Assembly: GCF_000761445.1 (NCBI RefSeq)
Contig: NZ_KN196470.1
Coordinates: 371,115-435,114 of the forward strand
Direction of reading: 5' to 3'
DNA: 64,000 nucleotides
Source: Oleiagrimonas soli
GTDB lineage: Bacteria; Pseudomonadota; Gammaproteobacteria; Xanthomonadales; Rhodanobacteraceae
In this document: piece after piece, positions 26,819-35,223 of the stretch
Position numbering within the stretch: the first letter of the stretch is position 1
Layout: every line of letters begins with the position of its first letter
Notes under the pieces: model-generated
Told to the model about the DNA's origin: nothing
Seen by the model: the letters and a program-made list of their open reading frames with translations, nothing else
The model's database searches: none
Position numbers and translations under genes: made by a program

Positions 26819-27586
26819 ATGGCAAAAATCAATCGCAATTTCATCTTCCTGGGCGTGGCCGTGCTGCTGGGCGTGCTCGCCAGTCTGCTCGCCGTGCATT
26901 ACGTGAACACGCAGGTCGCCAAGCGCACGCATACCGCCCCGCAGCAGACCGTGAAAGTGGTGGTGCCGGTGCGCGATCTGGCCAAGGGCGACACCCTGAC
27001 CGCGCGCGACGTGGCGGCCCGCGACGTGCCGGCCGATTTCGTGCCGGCCGACGCGGTCACGCCGTCGGACTATCACGCCTATCTGGGCCAGGTGTTGCGC
27101 GCGCCGCTGCAGCATGGCGCGCCGATTCCGGCCAGCGCGGTGGAGCGGCTGAGCGATCACTTCTCCAACATCATCGGCCGCGGCAAGGTGGCGTACACGA
27201 TCCAGGTCGACGACACCAATTCGATTTCCGGACTGATCACGCCCGGCGATCACATCGACTTGATGCTGCTGACGTCCAGCAACGGCAATGACCGTATCCG
27301 CCCGCTGCTGGGCGACGTGCTGGTGCTGGCCACGGGGCAGCATGCCAAGGGCGTACGCGGCGCCAGCGAGGACGATCACTACTCCAATCTCACGCTGGAG
27401 CTGGCGCCGGAAGAGGCCCAGCGTATCGGTATCGCGCGCAAGGTCGGCGCCCTGCGCGTGATGTTGCGCCGGCCGGGCAGCGACGCGCCGTTCAATCTCA
27501 AGTTGCTGAGCAAGGCCGACCTGCTGCGCATGCAGCGCCGCGGAAGCGGCAGCGGGATCCAATTCATCATCGGGGGGAATGGTTAA
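26819..27586 (+). CDS. cpaB: Flp pilus assembly protein CpaB/RcpC
   Basis: A 255-residue protein with an N-terminal membrane segment (about residues 8-27) and a SAF domain (VVVPVRDLAKGDTLTARDVA), then the RcpC-type beta-clip region (IQVDDTNSISGLITPGDHID) and ending with a Gly-rich tail. CpaB is a periplasmic protein that modulates the secretin or pore of Tad systems. It is immediately followed by cpaC (3 bp gap), as in most tad loci. Confidence 0.92.
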   Translation: MAKINRNFIFLGVAVLLGVLASLLAVHYVNTQVAKRTHTAPQQTVKVVVPVRDLAKGDTLTARDVAARDVPADFVPADAVTPSDYHAYLGQVLRAPLQHGAPIPASAVERLSDHFSNIIGRGKVAYTIQVDDTNSISGLITPGDHIDLMLLTSSNGNDRIRPLLGDVLVLATGQHAKGVRGASEDDHYSNLTLELAPEEAQRIGIARKVGALRVMLRRPGSDAPFNLKLLSKADLLRMQRRGSGSGIQFIIGGNG

Positions 27587-27589
27587 TTC

Positions 27590-28948
27590 ATGGACGTTAG
27601 CAAGGCATACCGACGCGGTCTGGCGATCGCGCTGCTGGGGTGGCTCGTAGTAGCGGTGCAGCCAAGCGCGGCGGCGCAGGCAGACACGGACGCCGGCCAG
27701 ACACCCGTCATTTCCGACCAGGTCACGATGTACCAGGGGCAGGCGCTGGTGCGCATGGCGCCCGGTCCGCTGCGGCGCGTGGCGGTGGGCGACGGCAAGC
27801 TGATCGAGGTGCGTACCATCGGTCACCGCGAACTGGTCCTGATCGCCAACAAGCGCGGCGACACTTCGCTGCAATTGTGGATGCGCGATGGCAGCCAGCG
27901 CAGCGTCGCGGTGCATGTCGGTCTCGGCAATGCCGGGCAGACCGCCGTGCTGGTGCGCAAGCTGCTCGGCGAGGATTCGGACATCTCGGTCAACAGCATC
28001 GCCGGCAAGGTGGTGCTGACCGGCAGCAATCTCTCGCAGGTCGACATGGCGCATGTGGCGGCGATCAAAAAGATGTATCCGCAGGTACTGGATTTCACCA
28101 CGGCCAACGCGGTGCAGATGAAGCCGATGGTGATGATGAAGGTGCGCATCATGGAGTTCCGCAAGAACGCCATGAACCAGATCGGCATCAAATGGGATTC
28201 GGTGATCGACGGCCCGTCCGGCGGTCTCGTGCACGACTGGAAAACCAACGCGATGTACCGCATGACGCCGTCGACGTTCTCTGGCATCGACGGCGCGGGC
28301 AAGGCCGTGTCCCTGCCGCTGCAGGTGTCCGGCACGGCGGCGTACTTCGGCATCGCCACCTCGATCGCATCGAAGATCAACCTGATGATGCAGACCGGCA
28401 ACGCCTGGGAACTGGCCGAGCCACAACTGGCCGCGCGCAGCGGCGGCGTGGCCGATTTCCTGGTCGGCGGCGAGGTGCCGATTCCGGTCGATCAGGGACT
28501 CGGCTCGACGTCCGTGCAGTACAAGAATTACGGCATCAAGTTGCACATCGAGCCGGTGGTGAACAGCGCGGGCGACATCTCGGCCGATCTGGAAACCGAG
28601 ATCAGCCGCATCGATCCCAGTGTCACGGTCAACGGCTACCCCGGCTTCATCACGCGGCGCGCCACGGCGCAGGTCAACGTGCACACGGGGCAGACCATCG
28701 TGATCTCCGGACTGGTCGACGCCAACGCCGCCAAGTCCTTCGACAAGGTGCCGGGTCTGGGGCAGATCCCGATCCTCGGCGCGTTGTTCCGTTCGCGCGA
28801 CTTCCAGGCCAATCGCACCGACCTGGTCATCTTCGTGACGCCGTTGGTGGTCAATCCGGACTCGCCGGAGAACAAGAAGATGATCGACAAGAGCAATCGT
28901 CTGCGCGACGACTTCCGCAAGACCATCGGCAGCGACATCGTCGAGTGA
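27590..28948 (+). CDS. cpaC: Tad outer-membrane secretin CpaC/RcpA
   Basis: A 452-residue protein with a signal peptide (cleavage near AAAQA, about residue 28), an N-terminal pilus-assembly domain (LVRMAPGPLRRVAVGDGKLI), a BON-like module (SDISVNSIAGKVVLTGSNLS) and the secretin domain (PMVMMKVRIMEFRKNAMNQI; GVADFLVGGEVPIPV; TIVISGLVDANAAKS; LFRSRDFQANRTDLVIFVTP). It forms the outer-membrane channel for the Flp pilus. Length is normal for CpaC. Confidence 0.93.
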   Translation: MDVSKAYRRGLAIALLGWLVVAVQPSAAAQADTDAGQTPVISDQVTMYQGQALVRMAPGPLRRVAVGDGKLIEVRTIGHRELVLIANKRGDTSLQLWMRDGSQRSVAVHVGLGNAGQTAVLVRKLLGEDSDISVNSIAGKVVLTGSNLSQVDMAHVAAIKKMYPQVLDFTTANAVQMKPMVMMKVRIMEFRKNAMNQIGIKWDSVIDGPSGGLVHDWKTNAMYRMTPSTFSGIDGAGKAVSLPLQVSGTAAYFGIATSIASKINLMMQTGNAWELAEPQLAARSGGVADFLVGGEVPIPVDQGLGSTSVQYKNYGIKLHIEPVVNSAGDISADLETEISRIDPSVTVNGYPGFITRRATAQVNVHTGQTIVISGLVDANAAKSFDKVPGLGQIPILGALFRSRDFQANRTDLVIFVTPLVVNPDSPENKKMIDKSNRLRDDFRKTIGSDIVE

Positions 28949-28957
28949 GGTAGCCAC

Positions 28958-30724
28958 GTGTTTGAAGTTCTGATCGAAACCAAGAATCGCACGCCGCGTC
29001 AGGTGCGCTGTCTGAACGAGGTCTGCGGCGTCGGCCGCGGCGAGGACAACCTGGTCGTGCTGCAAGGCTGGAACATCGCCCGCGAACACGCGGTGTTCGA
29101 GTTCCGCCACGACGGCGTGTTCATCCAGGTGCTGGGCGGTCGCGCCTCGGTGGCGGTGAACGGCTCGCGCGTGGATGACGAATACGGTCCGCTGCATCGC
29201 GAGGACGTGGTCAGCATCGGCGCCTACCAGCTGCGCGTGCTGCTCGACCGCGCGGTCGACACGGAGACGGTGACGGCGCCGAAGCAGGCCGCCAACCACG
29301 CGCAGGCCGACGAGGCCGTGCCTTCGCCGGCGCCGACCGCGCGGACATCGACCGCGCACACCCAGCGCAGTGCTGAGTCGTCGACGCCGCAGGCGGGCGC
29401 GCACGGCAAGCCCGGTCTGCCCGTGGTGCGCGTCGACAAGGACATGCTCGAATGGCGCACCCAGGTGCACAAGTCGCTGGTGCGGCAGATGGACCTGCGC
29501 CGCGTGGACGTACGCGGCATGAGCGACAGCGACCTGCGCGACAAGACCTCCGCGCTGATCAAGGACATCATCGAGAACGAGTTCGCCGACCGCCTGCCGA
29601 AGACGATCAACCGTCGCCGTCTGGCCAAGGAAGTGCTGGACGAGGCGATCGGTCTGGGGCCGCTGGAAGATCTGCTGGACGACGACAGCGTGACCGAGAT
29701 CATGGTCAATCGCGAGGACGAGATCTTCATCGAGCGCGACGGCCGCATCGAGACTTCGCCGGTGACCTTCACCAGCGCCAAGGCGGTGCTGGCCGCCATC
29801 GAGCGCATCGTCGCGCCGCTGGGTCGCCGCATCGACGAAAGCTCGCCGATGGTCGACGCGCGCCTGGCCGACGGTTCGCGCGTGAATGCGGTGATTCCGC
29901 CGGTGGCGCTGCGCGGCCCCAGCGTCACCATCCGAAAATTCAGCAAGCGCAAGCTGACCGGCGACGACCTGCTCACGTACGGATCGATCAGCGAGGAAAT
30001 GCTGGAGTTCGTGCACATGGCGGTGCGCGAGCGCAAGAACATCATCGTCACCGGCGGCACCGGCTCGGGCAAGACCACGCTGCTCAACATCCTGTCCAAC
30101 GCGATTCCCGACGACGAGCGCATCGTCACCATCGAGGACGCCGCCGAACTCAAGCTCAACCAGCCCAATCTGGTGTCGATGGAGTCGCGTCCGGCGAATC
30201 TGGAAGGCAAGGGCGAGATCGCCATCCGCGACCTGGTGCGCAACGCCCTGCGCATGCGTCCGGACCGCATCGTGGTCGGCGAGTGCCGCGGCGGTGAGGC
30301 GCTGGACATGCTGCAGGCGATGAACACCGGTCACGAGGGATCGCTGACCACGGCCCACGCCAACTCGCCGCGCGACGCGCTGTCGCGCCTGGAGGTGATG
30401 GTGCTGATGTCGAGCATGGACCTGCCGGTGTCGGTGGTGCGCGAGCAGATCGCCTCGGCGGCGGACCTGATCGTGCACCAGCGGCGCTTCCCGTGCGGTT
30501 CGCGCAAGGTCACCTGCATCTGCGAGATCACCGGCATCGAGAGCGGCACCATCCAGACCCAGGACATCTTCCGCTTCGAGGCGCGCGATCAGGGCGGTCC
30601 CAACGGCCGGGTGCGCGGACAGTTCCTCGCCACCGGCGCGGTGCCGGAGTTCTACGAGGAACTGGCCAATCGCGGCGTGCCGGTCGATCTGTCGATCTTC
30701 AAGCCGCAGGGAGACACGGCATGA
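28958..30724 (+). CDS. cpaF: FHA-CpaF/TadA fusion ATPase
   Basis: A 588-residue protein. An FHA domain occupies about residues 1-95 (CGVGRGEDNLVVL, NIAREHAVFEF, VAVNGSRVDDEYG); a proline/alanine-rich linker leads to the secretion ATPase domain (about 160-588) with Walker A GGTGSGKTTLLN (near residue 365), Asp box TIEDAAELKL, Walker B RIVVGECRGGEALDM and His box GSLTTAHANSPRDAL. CpaF/TadA powers pilus extension and retraction. The FHA domain normally binds phosphothreonine, suggesting kinase control of the motor. GTG start at 28958 follows a TGAGG site; ATGA overlaps tadB. Confidence 0.93.
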   Translation: MFEVLIETKNRTPRQVRCLNEVCGVGRGEDNLVVLQGWNIAREHAVFEFRHDGVFIQVLGGRASVAVNGSRVDDEYGPLHREDVVSIGAYQLRVLLDRAVDTETVTAPKQAANHAQADEAVPSPAPTARTSTAHTQRSAESSTPQAGAHGKPGLPVVRVDKDMLEWRTQVHKSLVRQMDLRRVDVRGMSDSDLRDKTSALIKDIIENEFADRLPKTINRRRLAKEVLDEAIGLGPLEDLLDDDSVTEIMVNREDEIFIERDGRIETSPVTFTSAKAVLAAIERIVAPLGRRIDESSPMVDARLADGSRVNAVIPPVALRGPSVTIRKFSKRKLTGDDLLTYGSISEEMLEFVHMAVRERKNIIVTGGTGSGKTTLLNILSNAIPDDERIVTIEDAAELKLNQPNLVSMESRPANLEGKGEIAIRDLVRNALRMRPDRIVVGECRGGEALDMLQAMNTGHEGSLTTAHANSPRDALSRLEVMVLMSSMDLPVSVVREQIASAADLIVHQRRFPCGSRKVTCICEITGIESGTIQTQDIFRFEARDQGGPNGRVRGQFLATGAVPEFYEELANRGVPVDLSIFKPQGDTA

Positions 30725-31575
30725 GCGCGGCCCTGCTGCCGATCGTCCTGACGGTGTTCCTGTGCGTGAGCCTGGTGGGCTTTCTCGCCCTGCGCAGCTC
30801 CACCGTGTTCTGGGGTCGCTACCGCGAGACGTTCACCGAGCAGGCGCGGTTCAACCTCGCCGACCTGTTCCTGTTCATGGACACGCGCAACCTGTTTCGC
30901 GTCAACGCGATTGCGCTGGTCGCGATTCCGCTGTTGCTGTGGTCGCTGACGGACAATCCGCTGATTGCCGGCGTGGCGCTGGTGCTGTTGTTCATCCTGC
31001 CGAAGAAGATCTACCGCTGGCTGCGTCAGCGCCGCATCGACAAGGTGCAGCAGCAGCTGCCCGACAGCCTGATGATGATGGCCGGCAGCATGCGCGCCGG
31101 TCTCGGTCTGACGGCGTCGCTGGAGAGCATCGCCCATGACGTCGATCCGCCGCTGTCGCAGGAATTCGCGCTGATCCTGCGTCAGCAGCGCATGGGCGTG
31201 AAGCTGGACGAATCGCTACAGCACTTCAACGAGCGCGTGCCGATCCAGGACGTCGGCCTGTTCGTGTCGGCGGTGAACATCTCGCGCGAAGTCGGCGGCA
31301 ACCTCGCCGACATCATGGCCTCGCTCGCCGACACGCTGCGGCGGCGACTCATCATGGAGAACAAGGTCCGCTCGCTGACCGCGCAGGGGCGCCTGCAGGG
31401 CATCGTCATGGCGATGATGCCGGTGGCCCTGATCGCCTTCCTCACTTTCGCCTACCCCGACACCATGCGCGCGATGTACCACACGCCGCTGGGCTGGGTG
31501 GTGTTCGCGATCGCCGCGGTCATGGAATACCTCGGCTACCGCATGTGCCGCAAGATCATGAGTATCGACATTTGA
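30721..31575 (+). CDS. tadB: Tad inner-membrane platform protein TadB
   Basis: A 284-residue membrane protein with N-terminal membrane segments, the T2SSF domain (LPDSLMMMAGSMRAGLGLTA; LRQQRMGVKLDESLQHFNER) and two C-terminal membrane segments. TadB and TadC form the inner-membrane platform on which the CpaF motor acts. The start overlaps the cpaF stop by 4 bp. Confidence 0.92.
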   Translation: MSAALLPIVLTVFLCVSLVGFLALRSSTVFWGRYRETFTEQARFNLADLFLFMDTRNLFRVNAIALVAIPLLLWSLTDNPLIAGVALVLLFILPKKIYRWLRQRRIDKVQQQLPDSLMMMAGSMRAGLGLTASLESIAHDVDPPLSQEFALILRQQRMGVKLDESLQHFNERVPIQDVGLFVSAVNISREVGGNLADIMASLADTLRRRLIMENKVRSLTAQGRLQGIVMAMMPVALIAFLTFAYPDTMRAMYHTPLGWVVFAIAAVMEYLGYRMCRKIMSIDI

Positions 31576-31580
31576 ACGCG

Positions 31581-32462
31581 ATGATCCTCATTCTGGCGCT
31601 CGCCGCCGCCGGCTGCATCGGCCTGGCGTTCTGGGCGCTGTACGGCTTCATCCGCGAAGTGCCGGAGGCTGACCGCCACTATCAGGACCCGCTGCCGTTC
31701 GGCCTGCGCATGATCTGGCCGTTCGTGAACGTGGCGACCTTCGTGCTCGGTCCGCGCCTGACGCCCGACAAGCTCGAACGCGCGCATCGCGACCTGCAGA
31801 CCGCGGGGCAGGATTTCGTGCTCAGCCCGGAACAGCTGTACGGGCTGCGCGTGGTCGGCGCGGGACTGGCGGCCGCGTTCTTCTGGATCGTGTTGCTGAT
31901 GCTGAAGAAGGGCGGCGTCGAGCTGTACGCCATCGCCACGCTGTTCGGCGCGGTGGTCGGCTGGCTGTATCCGTCGCTGTGGCTGGGCGAGCGCCGCAAG
32001 CGTCGACGCCGACGCGTCATCAAGGACCTGCCGACCTTTCTCGACTTCATCACCATGTCGGTGGAAGCCGGACTCAACATCAACGGCGGCATCGAGCAGG
32101 CCACGCGCAAGGGGCCGAGCGGTCCGCTGTCGCAGGAGCTGATGCGCTTCCTGCGCGACGTGCGTTCGGGCCTGCCGCGCGCGGAGGCGCTCACGCGCAT
32201 GGCCGAGCGCATGGAGATGTCGCAGATCTCCAGCCTGACCAGCGCGCTGATCCAGGCCGACCGCGTCGGCGCCAGCCTCGGCGCGACGTTGCGCGCGCAG
32301 GCGGCGCAGCGTCGCGAGGAGCGTTTCCTGCATGCGGAGAAGCTGGCGCTGGAAGCGCCGGTGAAGATGATGCTGCCGCTGGTGATGTTCTTCTTCCCGC
32401 TGATCTTCCTGGTGCTGGGCTACTTCATCTTCCTGCGCATGAAGCAGGAGGGCATCCTGTGA
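31581..32462 (+). CDS. tadC: Tad inner-membrane platform protein TadC
   Basis: A 293-residue TadC homologue with the T2SSF domain (LPTFLDFITMSVEAGLNING; LRDVRSGLPRAEALTRMAER; RVGASLGATLRAQA) between N- and C-terminal membrane helices. The start is uncertain: TTG at 31572 overlaps the tadB stop, while ATG at 31581 gives a normal N-terminus (MILILALAAAGCIGL). Neither has a clear ribosome-binding site, so coupling to tadB is likely. Confidence 0.9.
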   Translation: MILILALAAAGCIGLAFWALYGFIREVPEADRHYQDPLPFGLRMIWPFVNVATFVLGPRLTPDKLERAHRDLQTAGQDFVLSPEQLYGLRVVGAGLAAAFFWIVLLMLKKGGVELYAIATLFGAVVGWLYPSLWLGERRKRRRRRVIKDLPTFLDFITMSVEAGLNINGGIEQATRKGPSGPLSQELMRFLRDVRSGLPRAEALTRMAERMEMSQISSLTSALIQADRVGASLGATLRAQAAQRREERFLHAEKLALEAPVKMMLPLVMFFFPLIFLVLGYFIFLRMKQEGIL

Positions 32463-32812
32463 GGTGCGGACGCATCCAGCGCGACGAGCGCGTGCTCGTG
32501 CCGCAGGTCTGGCGCGCCGAGCGCCCGTGGAGCCGCATGCGCGGCCTGCTCGGTCGTCCGCCGCTGCAGGATCGCGCACGGCAGGCGTTGTGGCTGACGC
32601 CATGCGGCAGCGTGCACACCGTCGGCATGCGCTATCCCCTGGACATCGTCTTTCTCGACCGCGACGGGCGCGTGCTGGCCACGCACGAACGCCTGCGCCC
32701 GGGTCGGTTCCGTGTCTGTCGCGGCGCGCGGCACACCGTGGAGCTGGCGCCGGGGGGCCTCGCGCTTCTGCAACCGCAACCCGGAGAGGTGTGGCAATGG
32801 CTCATGCAATGA
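32459..32812 (+). CDS. DUF192 protein
   Basis: A 117-residue protein of the DUF192 family: RGLLGRPPLQ, LWLTPCGSVHTVGMRYPLDI, VFLDRDGRVL and RGARHTVELAPG are family hallmarks. Family function is unknown. GTG start at 32459 overlaps the tadC stop and has an excellent AGGAGG upstream. Family members often have a signal peptide; this one does not. It sits in the Tad locus between tadC and tadD. Confidence 0.85.
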   Translation: MRCGRIQRDERVLVPQVWRAERPWSRMRGLLGRPPLQDRARQALWLTPCGSVHTVGMRYPLDIVFLDRDGRVLATHERLRPGRFRVCRGARHTVELAPGGLALLQPQPGEVWQWLMQ

Positions 32813-33339
32813 ACGCGCTTCGCCTCGGCGGCGCGGTATTCGTCATGGCGCTGGTGAGCGCCTGCGCGTCGACGCCGCACCGCGCGCTGGCGCAGGAGAC
32901 GCAGCTGCAGCGACAGGCGGCGACAGCCTACGCGCAGGGCGATCTGGGCACTGCGCTGACCGCTTATCGGCAACTGGCCGACGACATGCCCGACGACACG
33001 CAGAGCTGGTTCCGTCTCGGCAACGTCTACGCGCGGCTGAACCAGCCGGAGGCGGCGATGAAGGCCTATCGGCACGTGCTGCAGCGCGACCCGAACAACG
33101 CCAAGGCCTGGCACAACCTGGGTGTCGTTTACCTGCACCAGTCCGCGGCGGCCTTCGTGGAAAGCGCGCGGACTTCCGATCACGACGCAGCCCTGCGCAC
33201 GCAGAGCATGCACATGGCCACACAGTTGGAGGACCTCGCGGGCGACGGCGCGGCGAACGGCAGCGCCGCGGATCCGGTGCCCGCTCCGGCGCGTGCGACT
33301 TCGCAAGCAGGGCATCCGGCCGAGGGAGCAGGGCCATGA
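32797..33339 (+). CDS. TadD-like TPR lipoprotein
   Basis: A 180-residue lipoprotein (lipobox LVSAC near residue 24) with two to three TPR repeats (about residues 42-115: AATAYAQGDLGTALTAYRQL, SWFRLGNVYARLNQPEAAMK, AWHNLGVVYL) and a low-complexity Ala/Pro tail. TadD-type proteins are outer-membrane pilotins for the Tad secretin. GGAGAGG upstream supports ATG at 32797, which overlaps the DUF192 gene. Confidence 0.82.
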   Translation: MAHAMNALRLGGAVFVMALVSACASTPHRALAQETQLQRQAATAYAQGDLGTALTAYRQLADDMPDDTQSWFRLGNVYARLNQPEAAMKAYRHVLQRDPNNAKAWHNLGVVYLHQSAAAFVESARTSDHDAALRTQSMHMATQLEDLAGDGAANGSAADPVPAPARATSQAGHPAEGAGP

Positions 33340-34139
33340 TGTACACCTTCGCAAGATCGCGGCAGCGCGGACAGAGTCTGGTCGAGGCGATCGTGGTGAT
33401 CCCCGTGTTCGGCGCGGTGATCCTCGGCATGCTGCAGGCGGTGCTGTTCTATCGCGCCAAGTCCGTGGTCGACTACGCCGCACTGCAGGCGGCGCGCAGC
33501 GGCGCGACCCACTTCGCGCAGCCCGCCGCGCTGAAGCAGGGGCTGGTGCGCGGTCTGCTGCCGCTGTACACGCACGACACCAAGGCCACGGCGTTGCTGA
33601 AGGCCTACCTGGTGGCGCAGGCGGACATCGCCACCGGCGCGGCCAAGATCCAGGTCATCAGTCCGGACAAGGCGATGTTCGACGCCTGGAAGGAAAAGCA
33701 GTACGACGGCGTCGAGGGCATCCCCAACGACAGCCTCGCCTTTCGCGGCAGCCAGACCAAGGCCGGCGTGACGGTACAGGACGCCAACCTGCTGAAGATC
33801 CGGGTCCGCTACGACTATCCGATGATCGTGCCGGTGATCGACCGTCTGCTCGCCGCGATGAACATCGCCAGGCTCGATCCGGTGCGCTCGCTGGCGCAGG
33901 GACACAAGGTCTACAGCCTGCCCATCGTCACCCAGGCCATCGTGCGCATGCAGACGCCGATTCGCGATGTGAATCTGCTGCCGGACGCGGCCAGCGGCAG
34001 CGGCGGTGGCACGGGCGGTGCGGGTGGAGGTACAGGCGGCGGCACCGGAAGTGGCGGTTCCGGCGGTGGGGGAAGCACGGGTGGCGGTTCCGGCGGCGGC
34101 GATGGCGGCGGCACGCCGCCCGATCACGTCTGCGTCTGA
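33336..34139 (+). CDS. TadE-like minor pseudopilin with Gly/Ser-rich tail
   Basis: A 267-residue protein. The leader QRG/QSLVEAIVVIPVFGAV has Glu at +5, as in TadE pseudopilins processed by a prepilin peptidase. A helix rich in Ala/Tyr (FYRAKSVVDYAALQAARSGA) follows, then a beta region, and an unusual C-terminal tail of about 45 residues made of Gly, Ser and Thr ending PPDHVCV. Two ATG codons (33336, 33339) are possible, overlapping the tadD stop. The Gly-rich tail is not typical and may be exposed. Confidence 0.82.
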   Translation: MMYTFARSRQRGQSLVEAIVVIPVFGAVILGMLQAVLFYRAKSVVDYAALQAARSGATHFAQPAALKQGLVRGLLPLYTHDTKATALLKAYLVAQADIATGAAKIQVISPDKAMFDAWKEKQYDGVEGIPNDSLAFRGSQTKAGVTVQDANLLKIRVRYDYPMIVPVIDRLLAAMNIARLDPVRSLAQGHKVYSLPIVTQAIVRMQTPIRDVNLLPDAASGSGGGTGGAGGGTGGGTGSGGSGGGGSTGGGSGGGDGGGTPPDHVCV

Positions 34140-34166
34140 ATCCGGAGACGAGGGAGATCACGGACG

Positions 34167-35207
34167 ATGCGGTACAAACACGTAACAAGGACATGGATGG
34201 CGGCGCTCTGCATGGCGGTCGGCGTTTTGCTGGCCTCCGCGACCGCACGGGCGCAGTCGTTGCCGGACTACCATGCGGGCGCCACGCAGCAGGCCGTGCC
34301 CAACCCGTTTCTCACGACACCCTCGAACGGCTCGTTGCCGCCGTGTCCGCATATCTGCCTGCTGGTGCCCGACGGCGAAAGCGCGGACGACGCCATCGCC
34401 CAGTTCGAGCAGCAAAATCACTGCCAGGTGACCGCGGACGACACGGGTGCGAGCGACGACGCGAAGAAGTGCACCGTGAAGTGGCGCGAGAGCGAGGACT
34501 TCCTGCGCGTCAGCGAGGGCGCCCTGGTCACCAAGGGCTATGTGCCGGTCTACACCCATGACGTGAAGAAGAACGGCAAGATCATCCACAAGAAAGGCGA
34601 CGTGATCGGCGCCAGCGGCGTCACCATCAGTACCGGCGTGGACCTGGGGCAGCAGAGCGAGTCGGGCACGCGCAGCCTGATCGATCGCTACATCAAGGAC
34701 AAGGGCAACCCCGACAAGGTCGACGTCGATGCGCTGATGAAAAAGCTGCATCCGTACTTCGGCAAGAAGAAGCAGGATGCGCTCGATGCGCTGAACAAGC
34801 AGTCGCTGACCGTGACCAACAGCGAAGCGCGCCTTCTGGAGCAGGCCTTCGGCTACGACACGCAGCGTCGCGTCGCCAGCCAGTTCGACAAGAACAACAC
34901 CCAGAACATGACGTTCCAGAAGCTGCCGGAAGAGGCGCAGACCGTCATCATCGACTTCGCCTACCAGTACGGTCTGAGCGATTCCAAGGGCACCGTGCGC
35001 ACCACGTTCTGGAACGATGTCTATGCGGGCGACTGGCAGAAACTGGCGACCTGGTTGAAGAGCAAGCCCGATCCCTACAAGAGTCGCCGCAAGCGCGAGG
35101 GCGACCGCTTGCAGAGCGGTATCGACGACGGCAACCTGCCCAAGAGCGGCGACCCCTGCGCTTCCACCACCGGCGGCACCGGCGGCGGAAGCGGATCCAC
35201 CCCTTAG
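34167..35207 (+). CDS. Secreted pesticin-type muramidase
   Basis: A 346-residue exported protein (signal peptide to about residue 29). From about residue 110 it matches the C-terminal muramidase domain of pesticin (T4-lysozyme fold): SEGALVTKGYVPVYTHD, then GASGVTISTGVDLGQQSESG, and later EEAQTVIIDFAYQYG. Candidate catalytic residues are E117, T153 and D159; the Thr-Asp spacing of six equals that of pesticin T201/D207. The N-terminal ~80 mature residues have three Cys and no recognised domain; the C-terminus ends in a Gly/Ser tail like the preceding TadE. The family hydrolyses the peptidoglycan glycan strand. It follows tadE by 27 bp and may open the wall for the pilus. Confidence 0.82.
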   Translation: MRYKHVTRTWMAALCMAVGVLLASATARAQSLPDYHAGATQQAVPNPFLTTPSNGSLPPCPHICLLVPDGESADDAIAQFEQQNHCQVTADDTGASDDAKKCTVKWRESEDFLRVSEGALVTKGYVPVYTHDVKKNGKIIHKKGDVIGASGVTISTGVDLGQQSESGTRSLIDRYIKDKGNPDKVDVDALMKKLHPYFGKKKQDALDALNKQSLTVTNSEARLLEQAFGYDTQRRVASQFDKNNTQNMTFQKLPEEAQTVIIDFAYQYGLSDSKGTVRTTFWNDVYAGDWQKLATWLKSKPDPYKSRRKREGDRLQSGIDDGNLPKSGDPCASTTGGTGGGSGSTP

Positions 35208-35223
35208 AACGGTACGCAATTCG

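Noticed and set aside
25826-30478. Very long minus-strand open frame (about 1550 codons) across the Tad genes
   Set aside because: It is antisense to cpaB, cpaC and cpaF, which have clear domains and motifs. Its composition (Arg/His/Ala/Gln-rich) is the usual shadow of GC-rich coding sequence.
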